In this document: positions 20,870 through 32,920 of the stretch, piece after piece
Layout: each line of letters begins with the position of its first letter
How positions within the stretch are numbered: the first letter of the stretch is position 1
NCBI GenBank assembly: GCA_009602735.1
Contig: WELA01010798.1
Coordinates: 13,852-77,851, forward strand
DNA: 64,000 nt
Origin: Mesotaenium endlicherianum
Taxonomy: Eukaryota; Streptophyta; Zygnematophyceae; Zygnematales; Mesotaeniaceae
Reading direction: 5' to 3'
Translations under genes and position numbers: made by a program
The notes under the pieces: model-generated
What the model saw: the letters and a program-made list of their open reading frames with translations, nothing else
Database searches by the model: none
Told to the model about the DNA's origin: nothing

Positions 20870-23130
20870 AGCCCTCGCGTGAGAACCCTGTTAGGACTAA
20901 CGCCACAGATATGTAAAATAACTGGCCCGACACGAACATTTAATGTACTATTTAATTTGCGCTGCATGTAGACGTAATTCTCAACTTCAAACTTGACGAG
21001 GGGGGGTTTTGTAAACACCACTACGTAATCAAGCGTAATGTAAAATGTTGCGTTGCTATGCGGTAAGTAAGTTACCCATGGCAATAGACATGCGCTTGAG
21101 GAAGAGCGCAGCACGCTCGTTCAAATGTGCAATGAGAATGTCGGAATCATCAAAATTTAGAGGAAGTGTAAGACGCCGGCAGATGGCTGCGAGGAGGAGA
21201 GGTTCACGTCCATACAAGAGAAAATAAGGAGAATACTTAAGCAGAGAGGCTTTTTTGCTAAAATTGAAACTCATGGCTAACCAAGGAACTTAAATGTCCC
21301 AATCCGCGACGTCATCAGTGAGTGCATATTTAGGCGGACCCTATTTGACTGTTTGCACAATGCGTTCAGCCAACCCGTCGGCCTGACGGTGGTCGCGAGA
21401 AGTGGTACAGTGATCTATGAACGATTTGTGTAGCAATCTATTCAACTCGCCCTGGAATTCAAAACCCCGATTTGTGAGAACCTTGGCACATGCTCCATAA
21501 TGACACAGGAAACACTCGGTAAAAGAGCGCTCGACATAGGCACTGGATTTGTCAGGAAGTTAACGACTTTAATCCATTTTGTAAGGTGCTCAATCATGAC
21601 TAGGACCTCGCGCATACCACGCTAAGAGTGATGAAGAGGACTTGCTAAATTCAAAGACCATTGATGAAACATATTGCGTAAGGGGGGGGGTGGAGATGGG
21701 GGAAAATGCGTTGAATGTGTTTTTAACACAATCACATGATGGGCAAGCACGCACATATTTGGCAACCTGACAAACTAATCTGACCCACCAAAATTATGTT
21801 TATATCAGGCTATTGGTGCGCCAAAGTGGCGGCCGGACTCCTCATGAACTTTGCAAAAAAGTGACACACACTCGACCAAGGAAGGAACAACTCATGAATG
21901 ATGGGAAAATTGCCGCAACAAGATTCTATTGTGCCGGTGATAGCATACACATCGATGCAAGATGCGGTTGCGCTTGTGTGATGAGATAGGCATGAGAAAG
22001 GTGTGAGTGCGCAGGAAGTGAAGTATAGGCAAGTCATCTCAGATATCGTGGATCGGGCGAGGAAGGGCTAGCTCGGTGGCGCGGTGGGCTCGTTTAGGGA
22101 CAGACACTAAACCTAGTTATTAGGATGGGTGCCATGCAGATAAGATACGCTCTTGATCTTTGGATGCGAAACAGGCTCCCTTGAGGTTGGCATTTGAGGG
22201 GTCTAAGTTGCGGCATAAACCATCGGTGTCTTGGTTGCAAAACCCACCTTTATGTTCGATTGTAAAATTATATTCTGGAGTATGAGAGCCCACCAAGCAT
22301 GCATGCCAGTCAACTTTTAGTTGGCCATCAACCACTCCAACGGTTGGTGGTCGATGATGACGGTGAAATAAGCCCCATAACGATAAGGACAGAAGTAAAC
22401 GACGGCCAAGACCGCGGCTAAACAATCACCCTCGTAAAAATTGCAATTACGTTCAGCGAAATTGTTGCTACTGACTGGCATATGCGACCACATACTCAAT
22501 TCCCTTATCAATTGCTTGGGCAAGAACAGCATCCAAAGGTCCAGGTGACTATAATAAATGTGCAGCTAGAAGGGTTGGTTGTCATTAGGCCAACAAAGTA
22601 TGGGGAATGTGGGCAAGAGTTCCTCAAGTTTGTCAAATGCAGCTTGACGTTCACTCGTCCATTCCCACGCACCATCCTTCTTTAAGAAATCATTGAGAGG
22701 AGCAGCTACAGCACTAAAGTCGGGACAAAACGGCGGTAACTTGGAGACATCAGTTGGGACTAGCAAGCGTCAAATGGCCTCTACCTTAACCTGATGGGGA
22801 GTAAATCCCCCAAGCACGATATGGTGTCCCACACATGGTACTAGAGTACTGCGATTTTGCAATTTCTCGGTGGCATTTCAACCCAGCGGCTTTAGAACAT
22901 ACTAAGACTTGTTCAACATGCAACAACTGCTCCTCAACCAAGTGACAACACATGAGAACATCATCAATGTAGCATCGAGCAAATGACAACACGCTCAACA
23001 CTCTATCCATGATATGTTGAAAACGAGCTGGTGCGTTTTTTAGCCCGAAAGATATGGCATTCCATTGGTACTTTATTAATCTTAGCTTGACATGTATCGA
23101 TCTGCGTGCCCGTGCGTACAACCCCACATG
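20870..23130 (-). mobile_element. Decayed Ty3/gypsy pol of a third lineage
   Basis: Minus-strand similarity runs in canonical order from right to left. RT: SFGLKNAPARFQHIMDR and CYIDDVL (about 22900-23070). RT thumb with FLKKDGAWEW (about 22640-22700). RNase H with NFAERNCNFYEGDCLAAV and DHQPLEWLM (about 22325-22480). Integrase core signs around 21360-21480. An integrase C-side segment with SPYFLLYGREPLL (about 21170-21230). No intact frame and no paired LTRs remain. The RNase H and RT residues differ from families B and C, so this is a separate lineage. Confidence 0.85.
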
Positions 23131-23139
23131 GTAGCCTGC

Positions 23140-23431
23140 ATAGCATAAGACTCATACCCGTAGGGCTCTTGCTCATCCATATGATCATCCTCACCCTGGT
23201 CTCCTTCAATGGCATTGTAGGAACCATATGGCTTTTTGACAATCTTAGTCACCAAAGCACTACTTTGGCGCTTATGGTTGAACCGCTGCTGATCCCAAGC
23301 ATCAGTATCTTGGATTTAGTCAACCAGCTTTTTATACTTCTTTCCAGCAATATGACTTGAGACCTCAGACATCAAGCCAAATCGGAAGCTATTCTATACA
23401 GCTCAGGCAGGTTACGCTGCTTCATTATGTT
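23140..23431 (-). mobile_element. Gag fragment related to element B
   Basis: About 290 bp match element B's gag region near 55530-55825, with shared blocks CCTGGTCTCCTTCAA, GGCTTTTTGACAATCTTAG and GAACCGCTGCTGATCCCA. It joins the RT fossil on its left (junction about 23130) and is cut on its right by the start of an LTR at 23432. It is an old, broken remnant. Confidence 0.85.
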
Positions 23432-24711
23432 TGTAATGAATCAATTTGTTATTTATTTGTATAATTAATTGCATCTACACATATATCGTTTAAAAAGTAA
23501 TATGTCAATATACTCAATTTGCGAGTTCATCTAAATAAATGTGTATCGATTTAGTGCAAATTTACTTACTTTGTCAAAATGATCAACATGAAAACTTTTG
23601 TTTATGAAAATGGTTTGCTAACTTTGTCCAAAAGGTCAGTAGGATGACTTATGTACCATTGTATAGATTGCTGTGGATATTATAGTATAGTTTGCTGAGA
23701 TTATATGTACATAGGACATAATATTAATAGGTTGATGTAAAGTAAGCTCGCACAATAATAGGCAGTATACTTGGACTCAGCATGCTGAAGATATATGTAT
23801 TCATTTAGATAAATATTTGGAGATTGGCACATGTGACCGTAGTATATTGAAAGTTGTGAGGTCAACCAAGATTTGGTAAACGAATGTTCTACCAGTGTGG
23901 TTAAATCCTGGGTAGGCAGAGCCGTCGTTAGTCAACTGAACGGTTAGGACTTCGGTCAAGCGACCAATTAATATGGTCATTATACCTAGATCCATGGGTC
24001 CCAACTTCACGGGTGTTCCACAAAACGGCGCATCTTGCGTTGTGGTCAACCAGGTGTTCACCGGGTACATAGCAAGCTGGGATCTTGTGGTCCCTCATTC
24101 TTGGACAGCAGGCTTTAGAGTCGGATTTCTGCTTGCAAGTCATGTGTGCACTTTTGGCTTCGTTATTATGACCAGCTTTCTTGGAAATTGACATGGCTTC
24201 TTTGTGTGTGCTCTAAATAGAGCAAACTAGGACATTTTTGAAAGGCCTTGGCAAGGCGCGTCCGTTGCCGTTAAGTTTTTACAATTTGGAGAGGTATTGA
24301 CAGAGTTATTTCTCCTGACATCTCGGAGTCATGTAGTAGACAGATTCCATGGTTGTGCACCTAAGTCAGTAGGATGTGTTTTAGCTACATCATGGTCATC
24401 TGAATGAGAGCGCCTTTGCTATTCAGCCCTCTGATGTTGTGTATGTGTTTGAACATGCTTGTATTCCTGGTAGGCAAGAGGCCATGAGTTTCTAAAGGAG
24501 TAGCTCTAGTCCTCAAGTTCGTCTCTTTTTTGTGCCTTGAGTTAATGTGCGACTACGGCACGCTACGGTAAGTGAGTCAAGGGGTATAGATGAGTAAACG
24601 GAATTCATTATAAGGGCAAAGTTTGCTCCATGCTTTTACACGTTTCTGATTAACTCTGATTCGATATATTTAAATGAAATATATTTATCTTGAATAAGCA
24701 AGATTTATTTC
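23432..24711 (+). mobile_element. Putative 5' LTR of a plus-oriented relative of family B
   Basis: The stretch begins TGTAATGAATCA, identical to the start of the B-family LTR read in sense. It ends TTTATTTCA, followed after one base by TGGTATCGGAGC, the same putative primer binding site used by elements B and C. Inside, 23890-23935 resembles the B LTR block around CTACCAACGTGGTTAACTCC. At about 1.28 kb it is longer than the B LTR (720 bp), so it is probably a related family or carries an insertion. It cuts into a B-like gag fragment. The age is old; no partner 3' LTR is proven, although B-LTR-like wording recurs near 25590-25690. Confidence 0.6.
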
Positions 24712-24712
24712 A

Positions 24713-24724
24713 GTGGTATCGGAG
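24713..24724 (+). other. Primer binding site, tRNA-iMet-like
   Basis: TGGTATCGGAGC directly follows the LTR end at 24711. The same motif occurs next to the LTRs of elements B (TGGTATCGGAGCAG) and C (TGGTATCGGAGCAG), and a close variant next to the copia LTR (TGGTATTGGAGC). Plant elements commonly use initiator tRNA-Met here. Confidence 0.7.
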
Positions 24725-26480
24725 CTAAGTCCTTTCTTGAATGTCGTGCTTGTCTTCTTTGTCTCATGAGGTAATTGTGTGAGGTTTTCTTGTGTGGTAT
24801 GATGAGTCTAGGTGGAGCTTGGAAAGTGTATGATGTAAAGCATTGCACATCCTGTCCAGGAATCCTTCCCCTTGCTCACCTAGTGTGTCTCTTGGCTCAA
24901 TGTACTATGCGGCATACTAACTTGACTTTCCTAGCCTCTTGTGTACAGATCTACGCAATGAAAAGCCTAACGTGAAGGCTTGATGGAAGAGGTGTCTGCA
25001 AGGATCAGGGGCAGCCTCCAGGAAGTTGCATCATAGCAAGTTGGATATGACTTATTTACCTCACTTGATCATAGTCGTTGTGTATCGTTATATGCAATCC
25101 ACGGCTAGTATAGAGAGGGGTGTGCACTCCAGCTGCGCTAGGAAAGGTGTTAGTTTGTGGTGCTATCCCTTAGGGTTTAAGCTCGTTGTTTTGCAAGAGA
25201 CGTTCCTCTCTTTTTATATGTGTGGTGGTTAGGTTGAGGGAGCTTGGGTATGGCTACATGTGTTGAGCAATTGAGACAGTGCGTGCACACGTGATTTACT
25301 CACTTAGGTTTCCAAGTATAGGTTACGACAGGTTATCTTTGCTACAGTCCAAGTGCACTACGTCGCCCACAAGCTTCAGCATGCTGCTAGTTCTTTGAGA
25401 AGAGGCTTTGGCAGCAACAATGGCATCCTACAAATACCCTCTATTCCCAACCTTGGCTGTGACATGGTGTGCTTCTCTCGTTTGCCACAGTCACGTGTCA
25501 TTGGAGGATTTAGGGTATGTAGCCTTGTGCTTCAATGCTATGTGTGAGACGGTGCTTTTGTGGTACTTGATGGGATCGTAGGAGCTTGGCGTCTAAGCTT
25601 GAGTTCAGTCAGTGTGCTGAGGTTTACGTATGCAGGTCTTATGTGATTGTTGACTTAGGTTAAGTCAGTCTGCTGGATTATTTTACCTAATATGGTTAAA
25701 AAGGTTAAGGAGTTGGGTTTATGGATGCAAGGGCTTTCCTTTGACTCTCTTTTATTTTGCATGGCTTATTAGGGGTTACGTGTCCGAGAGCAACCGCGGT
25801 CAATGAGTACTTTGAGTGCTTGAGTTGAATGAGCTCTTGGTGTTGCCATGCTAGGCGCTTGGCATGTGCCTTACTATGGGATTGCGGCTTGTTGGAGCCA
25901 GCAAGGGATTCAGATAGATCAGCATATGGAGACTTAGGTATGTACAGTGTGTTGACTGACGAATGGGAAGTCAACGTGGATACTAGAGGGGGTTTGACTT
26001 CTTGCCTTAGGTCCAGTTGGCTATATGTTTTTGGATGCCACCTGTACACTTGGTCAAGTGTAAGGAGGTTTACGTCTTCGTCATGGGAACGATCTGGGCA
26101 TATTAGCAGTATGCTAAGTTTCTGCCGGCCTCGCAGCTAATTGAGGTCGCTAGAGGCGTATAACGATCCGAGCTATTTTAGGCGTATTTAGGATGTTTTC
26201 CCAATCACCTAAAGTACGTTATACTATTTATCATGTTAACTGATAAATGATTGCATCATATTCAATTATTTGCCACATGCGTGTGCCGATTAATTCCTGG
26301 TCAATTGGCAAGACGACCAAGGTACTTGCAATAAGCGTCGTAACGTAAGTCGACTACTTCGCAAAAGTACGACATAATTATTCATAAAGTTACTTTGATT
26401 AATTATGAGATAATAAGTTAATAAATCTCGGATTGATTAAGTTGATATGATTGTCATTATTTCGGATAATGCACAGTCAT
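24725..26480. other. Probable non-coding internal region of an LTR element
   Basis: No gag or pol motif is visible after the primer binding site. Around 25590-25690 some wording (for example AGTCAGTCTGCTGGA) resembles the B-family LTR, so a degraded 3' LTR may lie here. A non-autonomous element would fit, but boundaries are not resolved. Confidence 0.35.
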
Positions 26481-26489
26481 AGATTTCGC

Positions 26490-26830
26490 ATTTACGACCA
26501 GTCGTTAATACGAAGAAACAGTCGTAATAGTCAAACGACACATAATATGCAAAGCGACTTTGCATCCGAGCGGATTCGAACCCGCGACTCGTCGTTTGAA
26601 ACGTTCACACCTAACCGATTGGCAAAGTAGTTATTGATAACTCCCGGTTCATGACGAAAGCATGTGTACGCAACTCCGCAAACAGTCGCGACTTTTCAAA
26701 AGTCGCGCGAACGCGAAAACGCCCGTTTGGCATGAAACGGTTTTTCGGAAACCGTCGAAAGGTCTCCAAATCGCCAAACGGTGCGTTTCAAGCATTCGGC
26801 CGAATGGGTCGTACCCCTTCGATCGTTTTT
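26490..26830. repeat. Hairpin-dense island
   Basis: At least six short palindromes are packed in about 330 bp. They are ATGCAAAG/CTTTGCAT (26547-26565), CGCGACTTTT/AAAAGTCGCG (26687-26707), CCGTTT/AAACGG (26723-26740), ACGGTTT/AAACCGT (26737-26755), AAACG/CGTTT (26776-26788) and CATTCGGCCGAATG (26793-26806). The island lies upstream of a consensus TATA box at 26895. Confidence 0.85.
26572..26640 (-). other. tRNA-derived relic (A-box and B-box like)
   Basis: On the minus strand a B-box-like GGGTTCGAATCC lies about 40 nt after an A-box-like TTTGCCAATCGGTTAGG. I could not close a proper anticodon stem or a 7-bp acceptor stem, so this is not a functional tRNA. A decayed tRNA or the head of a tRNA-derived SINE is the better reading. 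Confidence 0.35.
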
Positions 26831-26894
26831 GTTGAACATGAACCACTGCCCTAGGCGGTGACTCGAAGTACTCCACTGCCTTACGATTTGCAAG

Positions 26895-26902
26895 TATAAA
26901 TA
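26895..26902 (+). promoter_or_regulatory. TATA box candidate
   Basis: TATAAATA in a GC-containing context (GCAAG before, CTCGC after). It sits about 90 bp downstream of the last hairpin of the island. It could be the promoter of an LTR or of an unrecognised transcript; no convincing ORF follows. Confidence 0.45.
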
Positions 26903-28260
26903 CTCGCAAGAGTCATTTGAGTGCAACTCTCACAAGCACACATTCTACGTTAGTTTTCATTTCCGCTATTTCAAGTATTTGTCAATTTGCATAAGTATAC
27001 AGATTTTCTTTCCACTTCAATTAAATATTCCTTGAATACCAAGAAAAGATCCTCTTGAAATGCAGAAACGTTACAAGGCGCATCCAAGGTAGCATGCAAG
27101 CTATATTTGTACATGCGTCAAGTGCATGGAATCTGCATCCGGGTGCTAGAGGTAGTGGATCGCCGTTAGCACACCGTAGAGCAAGTGTGAAATGGGCCCT
27201 GTTGTAATTATATTCACTATGCACACCTAAGTACAGACACAAGAGACCATCAATATTATAGACGTTCTCGTAATTCATAGCTTGAATAATCTTGTTCAGT
27301 CTGATGCCCAAAGATTCTTCCTGCTAGCTTGGGGTTATAGTGGAAAGTCTTACCACTGATTTATGCACGCTGTTGTTGTTGGCTTGCTAAGTGCTTGCTG
27401 CAAGTGCAATAGGTGCTATGTATGTGCCTCTAGAGAGGAACTTATTTTTGAGCTATATTGAGTTCGCCCATTGTCATTGGTTGATTGTGATCCCAATGTT
27501 TGCATTGTTCTCCCGGGAATTGTGTAGTGGAGTCACCGAATCTTGAGTGCACTGATGCAGCTAAGGTGTGGTGTTTACCACGCGTAGCTTGCAGCTCATT
27601 GAAGGCAACTTACACACTTGCTTGTTGTCTAATTGACAGACTGAGACCAGCAAGTAGAGTGTGAAGCAATGATAACATACAGGTCGAGAGAGGTCGAGGA
27701 GTTGGCATGTTGGATGCTGCCACGTGACGCTTCTCCACTTGTCCTCTGGGCAACTTCAGGCTATAAGGCCTGAAGGAGGGAGTATCCTGAAACATCAGGA
27801 CTATGATATAGTTGGTTGTTTTTGTTCCCTTTTTACTTGGATTGTTGAGTCTCACTATTGAGTGGTTGTCATTTTGGTGTATGTCTTGCTAGGAATGACT
27901 AGTATGAGTCATTGTATGTATGCGTGGGTAAGTCAGCTAATTGAGCCACTCTTTGGTATTGGATAAACTTGTTAATGGGGCCGATTGTCACATAGCAAGC
28001 TATTTACACTTTTGAATGCAGGGGTGTAATATGCTGGTTTGGTTTGAGATATTGAGGGATGGAGCTTTATGGTGGGAGGGTCTGAATGGCAGTACACTGC
28101 TCACTATGCCACTCTGGACATTGCTCTGATTTTGAAAGATAGACAATTTTCTTTGGGGGGGTGGGGCTTTTTTTTTTTTGCTTACTTGGGTGTTTGCAAT
28201 CTGTGTCTTCTCTCACCCTGAGACTGGTGTACTGGAGATACCCAACTTTTGGTGCCCACT
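26903..28260. other. Unassigned DNA
   Basis: No domain is seen. At 27765-27800 a purine-rich GAAGGAGGGAG is followed by a small TCCTGA...TCAGGA palindrome, which resembles a polypurine tract next to an element end but is unproven. Homopolymer G and T runs occur at 28155-28180. Confidence 0.35.
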
Positions 28261-28264
28261 GTAA

Positions 28265-28291
28265 GGGCGGAGAGGTACACAATCTCCGCCC
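28265..28291. repeat. Short inverted repeat
   Basis: GGGCGGAGA and TCTCCGCCC form a perfect 9-bp stem with a 9-base loop just upstream of the tandem repeat. Confidence 0.85.
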
Positions 28292-28403
28292 TGGGGAGGC
28301 GGAGACGGGGTGCTAAAGATGCGCATTCGTCGGCCTCACTTCGCTTCATTTTCACCCTGTAGCTGTGCTACGGAGCGGCGGGGATCACCGGTTCTTCGCT
28401 TGT

Positions 28404-28555
28404 CTCCGCCTACAAAAGTAGATTCGCCAACATCGTTAGCCAACGGAGCCGGAACCTTCGTTAACACCCGCAGGCAAACCTCCGGCGACAAAAGTAGATT
28501 CGCCATCTCTGTGAGCCAACGCAGTTGGAACATCCACTATTACCTGCGACCAAAC
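28404..28555. repeat. 76-bp tandem duplication, two copies
   Basis: Copies at 28404-28479 and 28480-28555 share CAAAAGTAGATTCGCC and GAGCCAACG/TAGCCAACG blocks at the same 76-bp offset. A partial third unit (CGCCGCC) follows. The copies differ at roughly a quarter of positions. Confidence 0.85.
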
Positions 28556-30039
28556 CGCCGCCCACAGACGCTGACAACTCCTGCGTCTGGCCGCGGATAG
28601 CACCGAAGATACAATGGTGGTGCAAGGGCTCAAGTCCACTGAGGCCACAACAAGTGTTTCAATTGAGTCACAACCCGACACACTCAAAGTTGTCAGCGGC
28701 ATTCTCATAAACAAGTGCAAATCGCAAAGCGCCACATGTTCCTTCGAAGCCAAATAAATAGCGGGCAAAAAAAAAAACGAGCACCAACAATGGTCATGCT
28801 GTCCCAAATGTAAATAAAAGCGGAATTTTATTAAATAAATTGTGGAGCCATTACACAGGCACCTGGGTCTCGACTGGTTCCACACATGGGTCTATCTATG
28901 CTCTTCAAATCCACACTCATTAGGTACCTATCACCCACTTACTGCGCCTAAGATATCCCCCAGAACCACCTGACCATTGAGTCACCCATTGTTCAGGCCT
29001 CACATACCACTCTGCAATGCCACCAGTCTATAGACACCCAATGCTGATACCTATGGTATCACTAAGACGTGCCACCAGCTTCCTTTCACCCACCACTCAT
29101 GCCAATGCATCACTGATAGCTGCCTGCACCTTCCTGCGCACCACTACTTCACCCTCTGCACAAGCGTAGACACCAATGTAAGCATGTGAGCCTGTACCTG
29201 CTGTGCTTTATCAGCATGCCTGCAATCGCGCGCATGAACAACTGCTCATCATATTGATGCCCACTCCCCCTTGTGAGGATGCTTCATTGGGTCCACAAGG
29301 GACCTCCTCTTAAAGTGTTGTGGTCGTACTACTCCTCAGGTATGGTGTTATTTTCTTCCTCCTCGCTAGGCCTGACCAAATCAGAGCATCACACCTTTAT
29401 TATTTGTTCAAGATCTGAGTACTCTGAAGGGATGTGGGCCGCAGAAGCTTATGGCTGTCTCGGAGTTATCGCTCGCCCATGCGCCCCTGCCGCCATGCCC
29501 AAATATGTGTCACGGTACAACATTGCTCACATTCTGAGTGCACGTGTCTACTGCGCACTCCATGCTCAACAGCAGCGTCTTGTCCTTTGGCTTCATAATG
29601 CCTTCCTTACACCAGTGAAGGGACCACGGAAAGCAATTTTTGCACACGTATTTGGCCACTGCCAGCCTGGAAGGCTTCTTGAGAAGCACTCTCTCCTCGT
29701 CATCCCAATGTCGCGTGCCTCTGCCCATTTCCGACTAATTTTATTCCCGATCACCCTCCTTGTGTCTCCCCTCGTCTGCCCGTATTTGGCGTGCAATTTT
29801 TGCACGCCCACAAAATGACCATATGGGTGCATTCAGTGCATGAGGTATTACAATTCAGGCCGCAATGGCTCCCACGCGTTGCCATTGACGTTCATGTGTA
29901 TCTGCCTATCCGAATTCGTGTCCATTTGTGCAAGAAGGCGCCTCACCGTCAGCATGGGGATCATGATGCACTTCCCTTGGACGCCACCATCATCCGCACG
30001 AAGCCTCCAGGTCACCCAAGACCCCCTGTATTGGCAATC
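28556..30039. other. Unassigned DNA with possible minus-strand coding relics
   Basis: Minus-strand frames at 29510-29728 and 29593-29832 contain protein-like wording (NKISRKWAEARDIG), but in different frames and without a recognised family. An A-run lies at 28770-28780. No gene is called. Confidence 0.3.
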
Positions 30040-31000
30040 TCATTCGGCCAGCTGCCACTGGCTCATGATCTCGACTGCTATCTTGTGGCCCTTCTTTGCC
30101 ATCCTTTTCATCACAATCTCTACGTGCTTCCACCTCAGGTCCGTCTCGGGCAGCTTGAAGTCTACCTCCAGCTTTTGCTGTGCGTCCCACTGGGCCTGTA
30201 TGGCCTCCACCTGCCATTGCACACGTCACGCACGTGATGCAGAACGCATTACAGCATCTTATTGCAAATTGTGCACGTCAATGTCCACAAAACCATGAGT
30301 TTCAGCGGGTAACGCTCACCTCGATTTTTATTTGCGATTCTTTATCTCTCTTCCCCCCCTTCTTTCCTGCTTGCGTAGGTGCGGTGTTCACGTTGTGGCA
30401 AAGTTTATTTAGCAAGTTGCATATTATATTCCCTCGTTTGTTGGTCTCCACTAACAAGTCACCCATCTTGGCAAGGCGCGCCTTCCTTCCTACCACAGTC
30501 TCATCTGTGCGAGCTATTTGCAGCTCCAGTGTCCTGTTCATCTTGCCCATTTTTGCGAGCATCTCCATTGGCATGTCCTGCCCTTGATTCGCCAGAGCGA
30601 CAAACTCCAAGCCCTCTGCCACCCCGACTCTTGTCTGGAATTGTGGCGTACTTTCTTGCACCCGCCCGACTCCCAAGGCCAGCCCTAGTTGTGCATCGTG
30701 GGCCGCCATTCCCCCCGCTTCTTCCTCTCTCTGTTCTGTGTAATATGCTGCCTTCTGGCTCCCTTCATCCTCTCCCTCAACCGCCTCCTTGCCGGATGTT
30801 TCACCCTTCTCAGCTCCCTCACTCGTGGGAAGGTCATCACAGTGTTCATCACCTTTGGTTTCTGTGCTTCTACCGAACTCTGCGCCCTCACCCTCCAACT
30901 CGCGGTCGCCAACCTCTTTGCCTTCTTCTTCGTCATTGTCTTCATAGTACCCGTCCTCTTCGGAGGGTTTCATGGTATCACCGTAGCCGCTGTTTGGCAT
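30040..31000 (-). CDS. Hypothetical two-exon gene with acidic N-terminus
   Basis: Exon 31000-30320 and exon 30210-30040 join in phase 0 across a GTGAGC...CAG intron of 109 bp, giving about 284 residues from the first ATG at 31000. The N-terminal third is very rich in Glu and Asp. The C-terminal half is mixed, with QGQDMPMEMLAKMGKMNRTL and, in the last exon, VEAIQAQWDAQQKLEVDF and a basic MKRMAKKGHKIAVEIM helix-like end. I recognise no family. The same frame upstream (to about 31435) also looks protein-like and Lys/Arg-rich but is interrupted by stops, so either more exons exist or this is a decaying copy of a dispersed gene. It could be transposon-linked. Confidence 0.45.
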
Positions 31001-32590
31001 TAGGCTAAACCTGAGCACTACATTCCCAATCTCCCTTTCCCCCCCCTCCGCTTGTGTTTTCCCAATTGGATCTGCTGTCACGCCCTCCCCATTTGTTGCG
31101 GCAACACCTTGCTTCTCCTAAGCGTCAACTCCTTTGCTCACTGCTCCAGTTTGCTTCCTTGTGGCCTCCACAGCAAGTGGAGGTTCTTCAGTTGGTTCCT
31201 CCTGCTCTTTGGTACCTTCGGCCTCCCGTGGGTTTGTATCTGCATCCGTCACTCATGTATTCCTCACAGTCTGAAGTCTAGGCCTCTTTGCCCTCGCAGC
31301 AATGGTTCTGTTCTTTGTGCGGCGTTGCAGAGCTTCCACTCCGCTGTCCGGTGCAATTCTTGCCCTTGTGGATGTTCGCTTGCCGGTTCCCTTTGCTCCG
31401 CTATCTCCCCTGGAATCCGTTCTTGAGGGGTGCACTGAATTTCCTCCTATCCGTTGTCATGGTTGATTGCCGCTTTACCACCCATATACCTCACCTACTC
31501 CTCCATTTTTAGGGCACCCACATCGCCGGTGGCCATACCTACAATCACCTGCAGTCTTCTGTGAGGGATGTTTTCGTACCGTCTGTGAGACCTTGACCTT
31601 TTGTACGGTGCGCTATCACACCGAGGTTCTTCACCTCATGTGCTATTGATTTGTTATTACTCCACGAGTCGACATCGTGACGAGGCATCTCGATTAAAAC
31701 GTCTCGCGCACGCGCCACCCGTTTGTCTTTGACGTCATCGGTCTCTCGGGCTGTTGTGGTCGGAGATAGCGTCCGCTAGCAAGAAAACAGCCATAGCATA
31801 GTGGTGATTTGTCATTTACTTAAATGTGAGTCGTTCGGTTCGTCGATTGCGAGCACGAATTAATATTTGACCTTATATGTACGTCAGATTGAACAGCTAT
31901 AGCGCAATTTGACTTTATTATACAATTGCAAACTTCGACTACCTCTGTCTGCGACAATTCTAGTGCATAATGGCATCATGTTAATGATCCTCTGGAAGTC
32001 ATGCGTGTGAATGTCTCTCCACAATTATGCTTAGCCTCATCTCAATGGTAAAAACTATCTGTCTTTTTGGAAGTATTCGCATTTGTTGTTGCTTCCGATA
32101 CTCTAAGATTGAGGCACTTTTGATGGCTGCCATAAGTACTCCTTTTGGTGGTCTCCATGAAGATGTGGTTGCTTACACACCGAAGCTGTCTATGGTTAAA
32201 GACTGTAAATGATGGTTTACCACATTTGAAGTCAATCATAATCAAGCTCACAGATTGGCTGCTGTTTGCAAATAGTGGTGCAGGCTTGTGTTTGCACAAT
32301 TCACACAAGTAGGTATTTTGATACACATGCAATCTGTGGTCGCCACTGCTCTAGGCCAACTTTGAAAGATGCTAAACATATCTAAGGTTACCTTTGTTCT
32401 TCATCGCTTGGGCAGAGAAATGGCGTCCTTCCTAGCCTCTCTTGCATCGGACTTTCTTCTCAATAACTATGTATGCCTAGTTCTGTCTGAGGGTGTGGAA
32501 ATGGTGCAGTGCGCAAGCTTATTTCTCACTTGCAAAGCGAATTTGCAGGAATTACAGTTCAACATTAACATATTCCTACATGATTGCTAA
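31001..32590. other. Unassigned DNA
   Basis: The first 430 bases continue the minus-strand coding-like signal of the neighbouring hypothetical gene (basic KRPRLQTV wording near 31270). The rest, to about 32590, shows no domain or element end. Confidence 0.35.
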
Positions 32591-32599
32591 TCAGAGGGA

Positions 32600-32920
32600 C
32601 TGATGAAAACCCTGGAAGATGAGTTTTGGAACATGGACCGCAATCCTCACATGGCTCTTAGGAAATTAATATGGGACTGCCGAGACACACTACTTTCTCC
32701 ACATGACAATGTTTGGTCTGAGCTTCCGCTGCCCTCAAGTATACTGAAACTCCCTCTATTTGAGCACCTCGAACTTTTCACATATTGCTTGCGGGTGCCT
32801 TTACCTGCCTGGCTAGCCACCTTCAAGGCATTCAAAGTATTGAAAGTGAGGGAAGGTTACGTGATGACATACGCTCTGGCAGAGTCCATTCGCAACGTGG
32901 CGACGTTGGAGAAGCTGTAG
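32600..32920 (+). pseudogene. LRR-like fragment, NLR resistance-protein type
   Basis: The plus-strand frame has Leu spacing typical of the LRR part of plant NLR proteins: LPSSILKLPLFEHLELF, VPLPAWLATFKAFKVLKV and SIRNVATLEKL. There is no NB-ARC domain and no clear start. It ends at a stop codon, and the following codons (LRGLNV) still look LRR-like. It is probably a broken fragment. A second LRR-like scrap lies at 46540-46710 on the minus strand. Confidence 0.4.

Noticed and set aside
26572-26640. Functional tRNA gene on the minus strand
   Set aside because: A- and B-box-like words exist but neither a 7-bp acceptor stem in the right place nor an anticodon stem can be formed.
27765-27850. Polypurine tract and 3' LTR start
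   Set aside because: GAAGGAGGGAG is followed by TATCC rather than TG, and no matching LTR was found.
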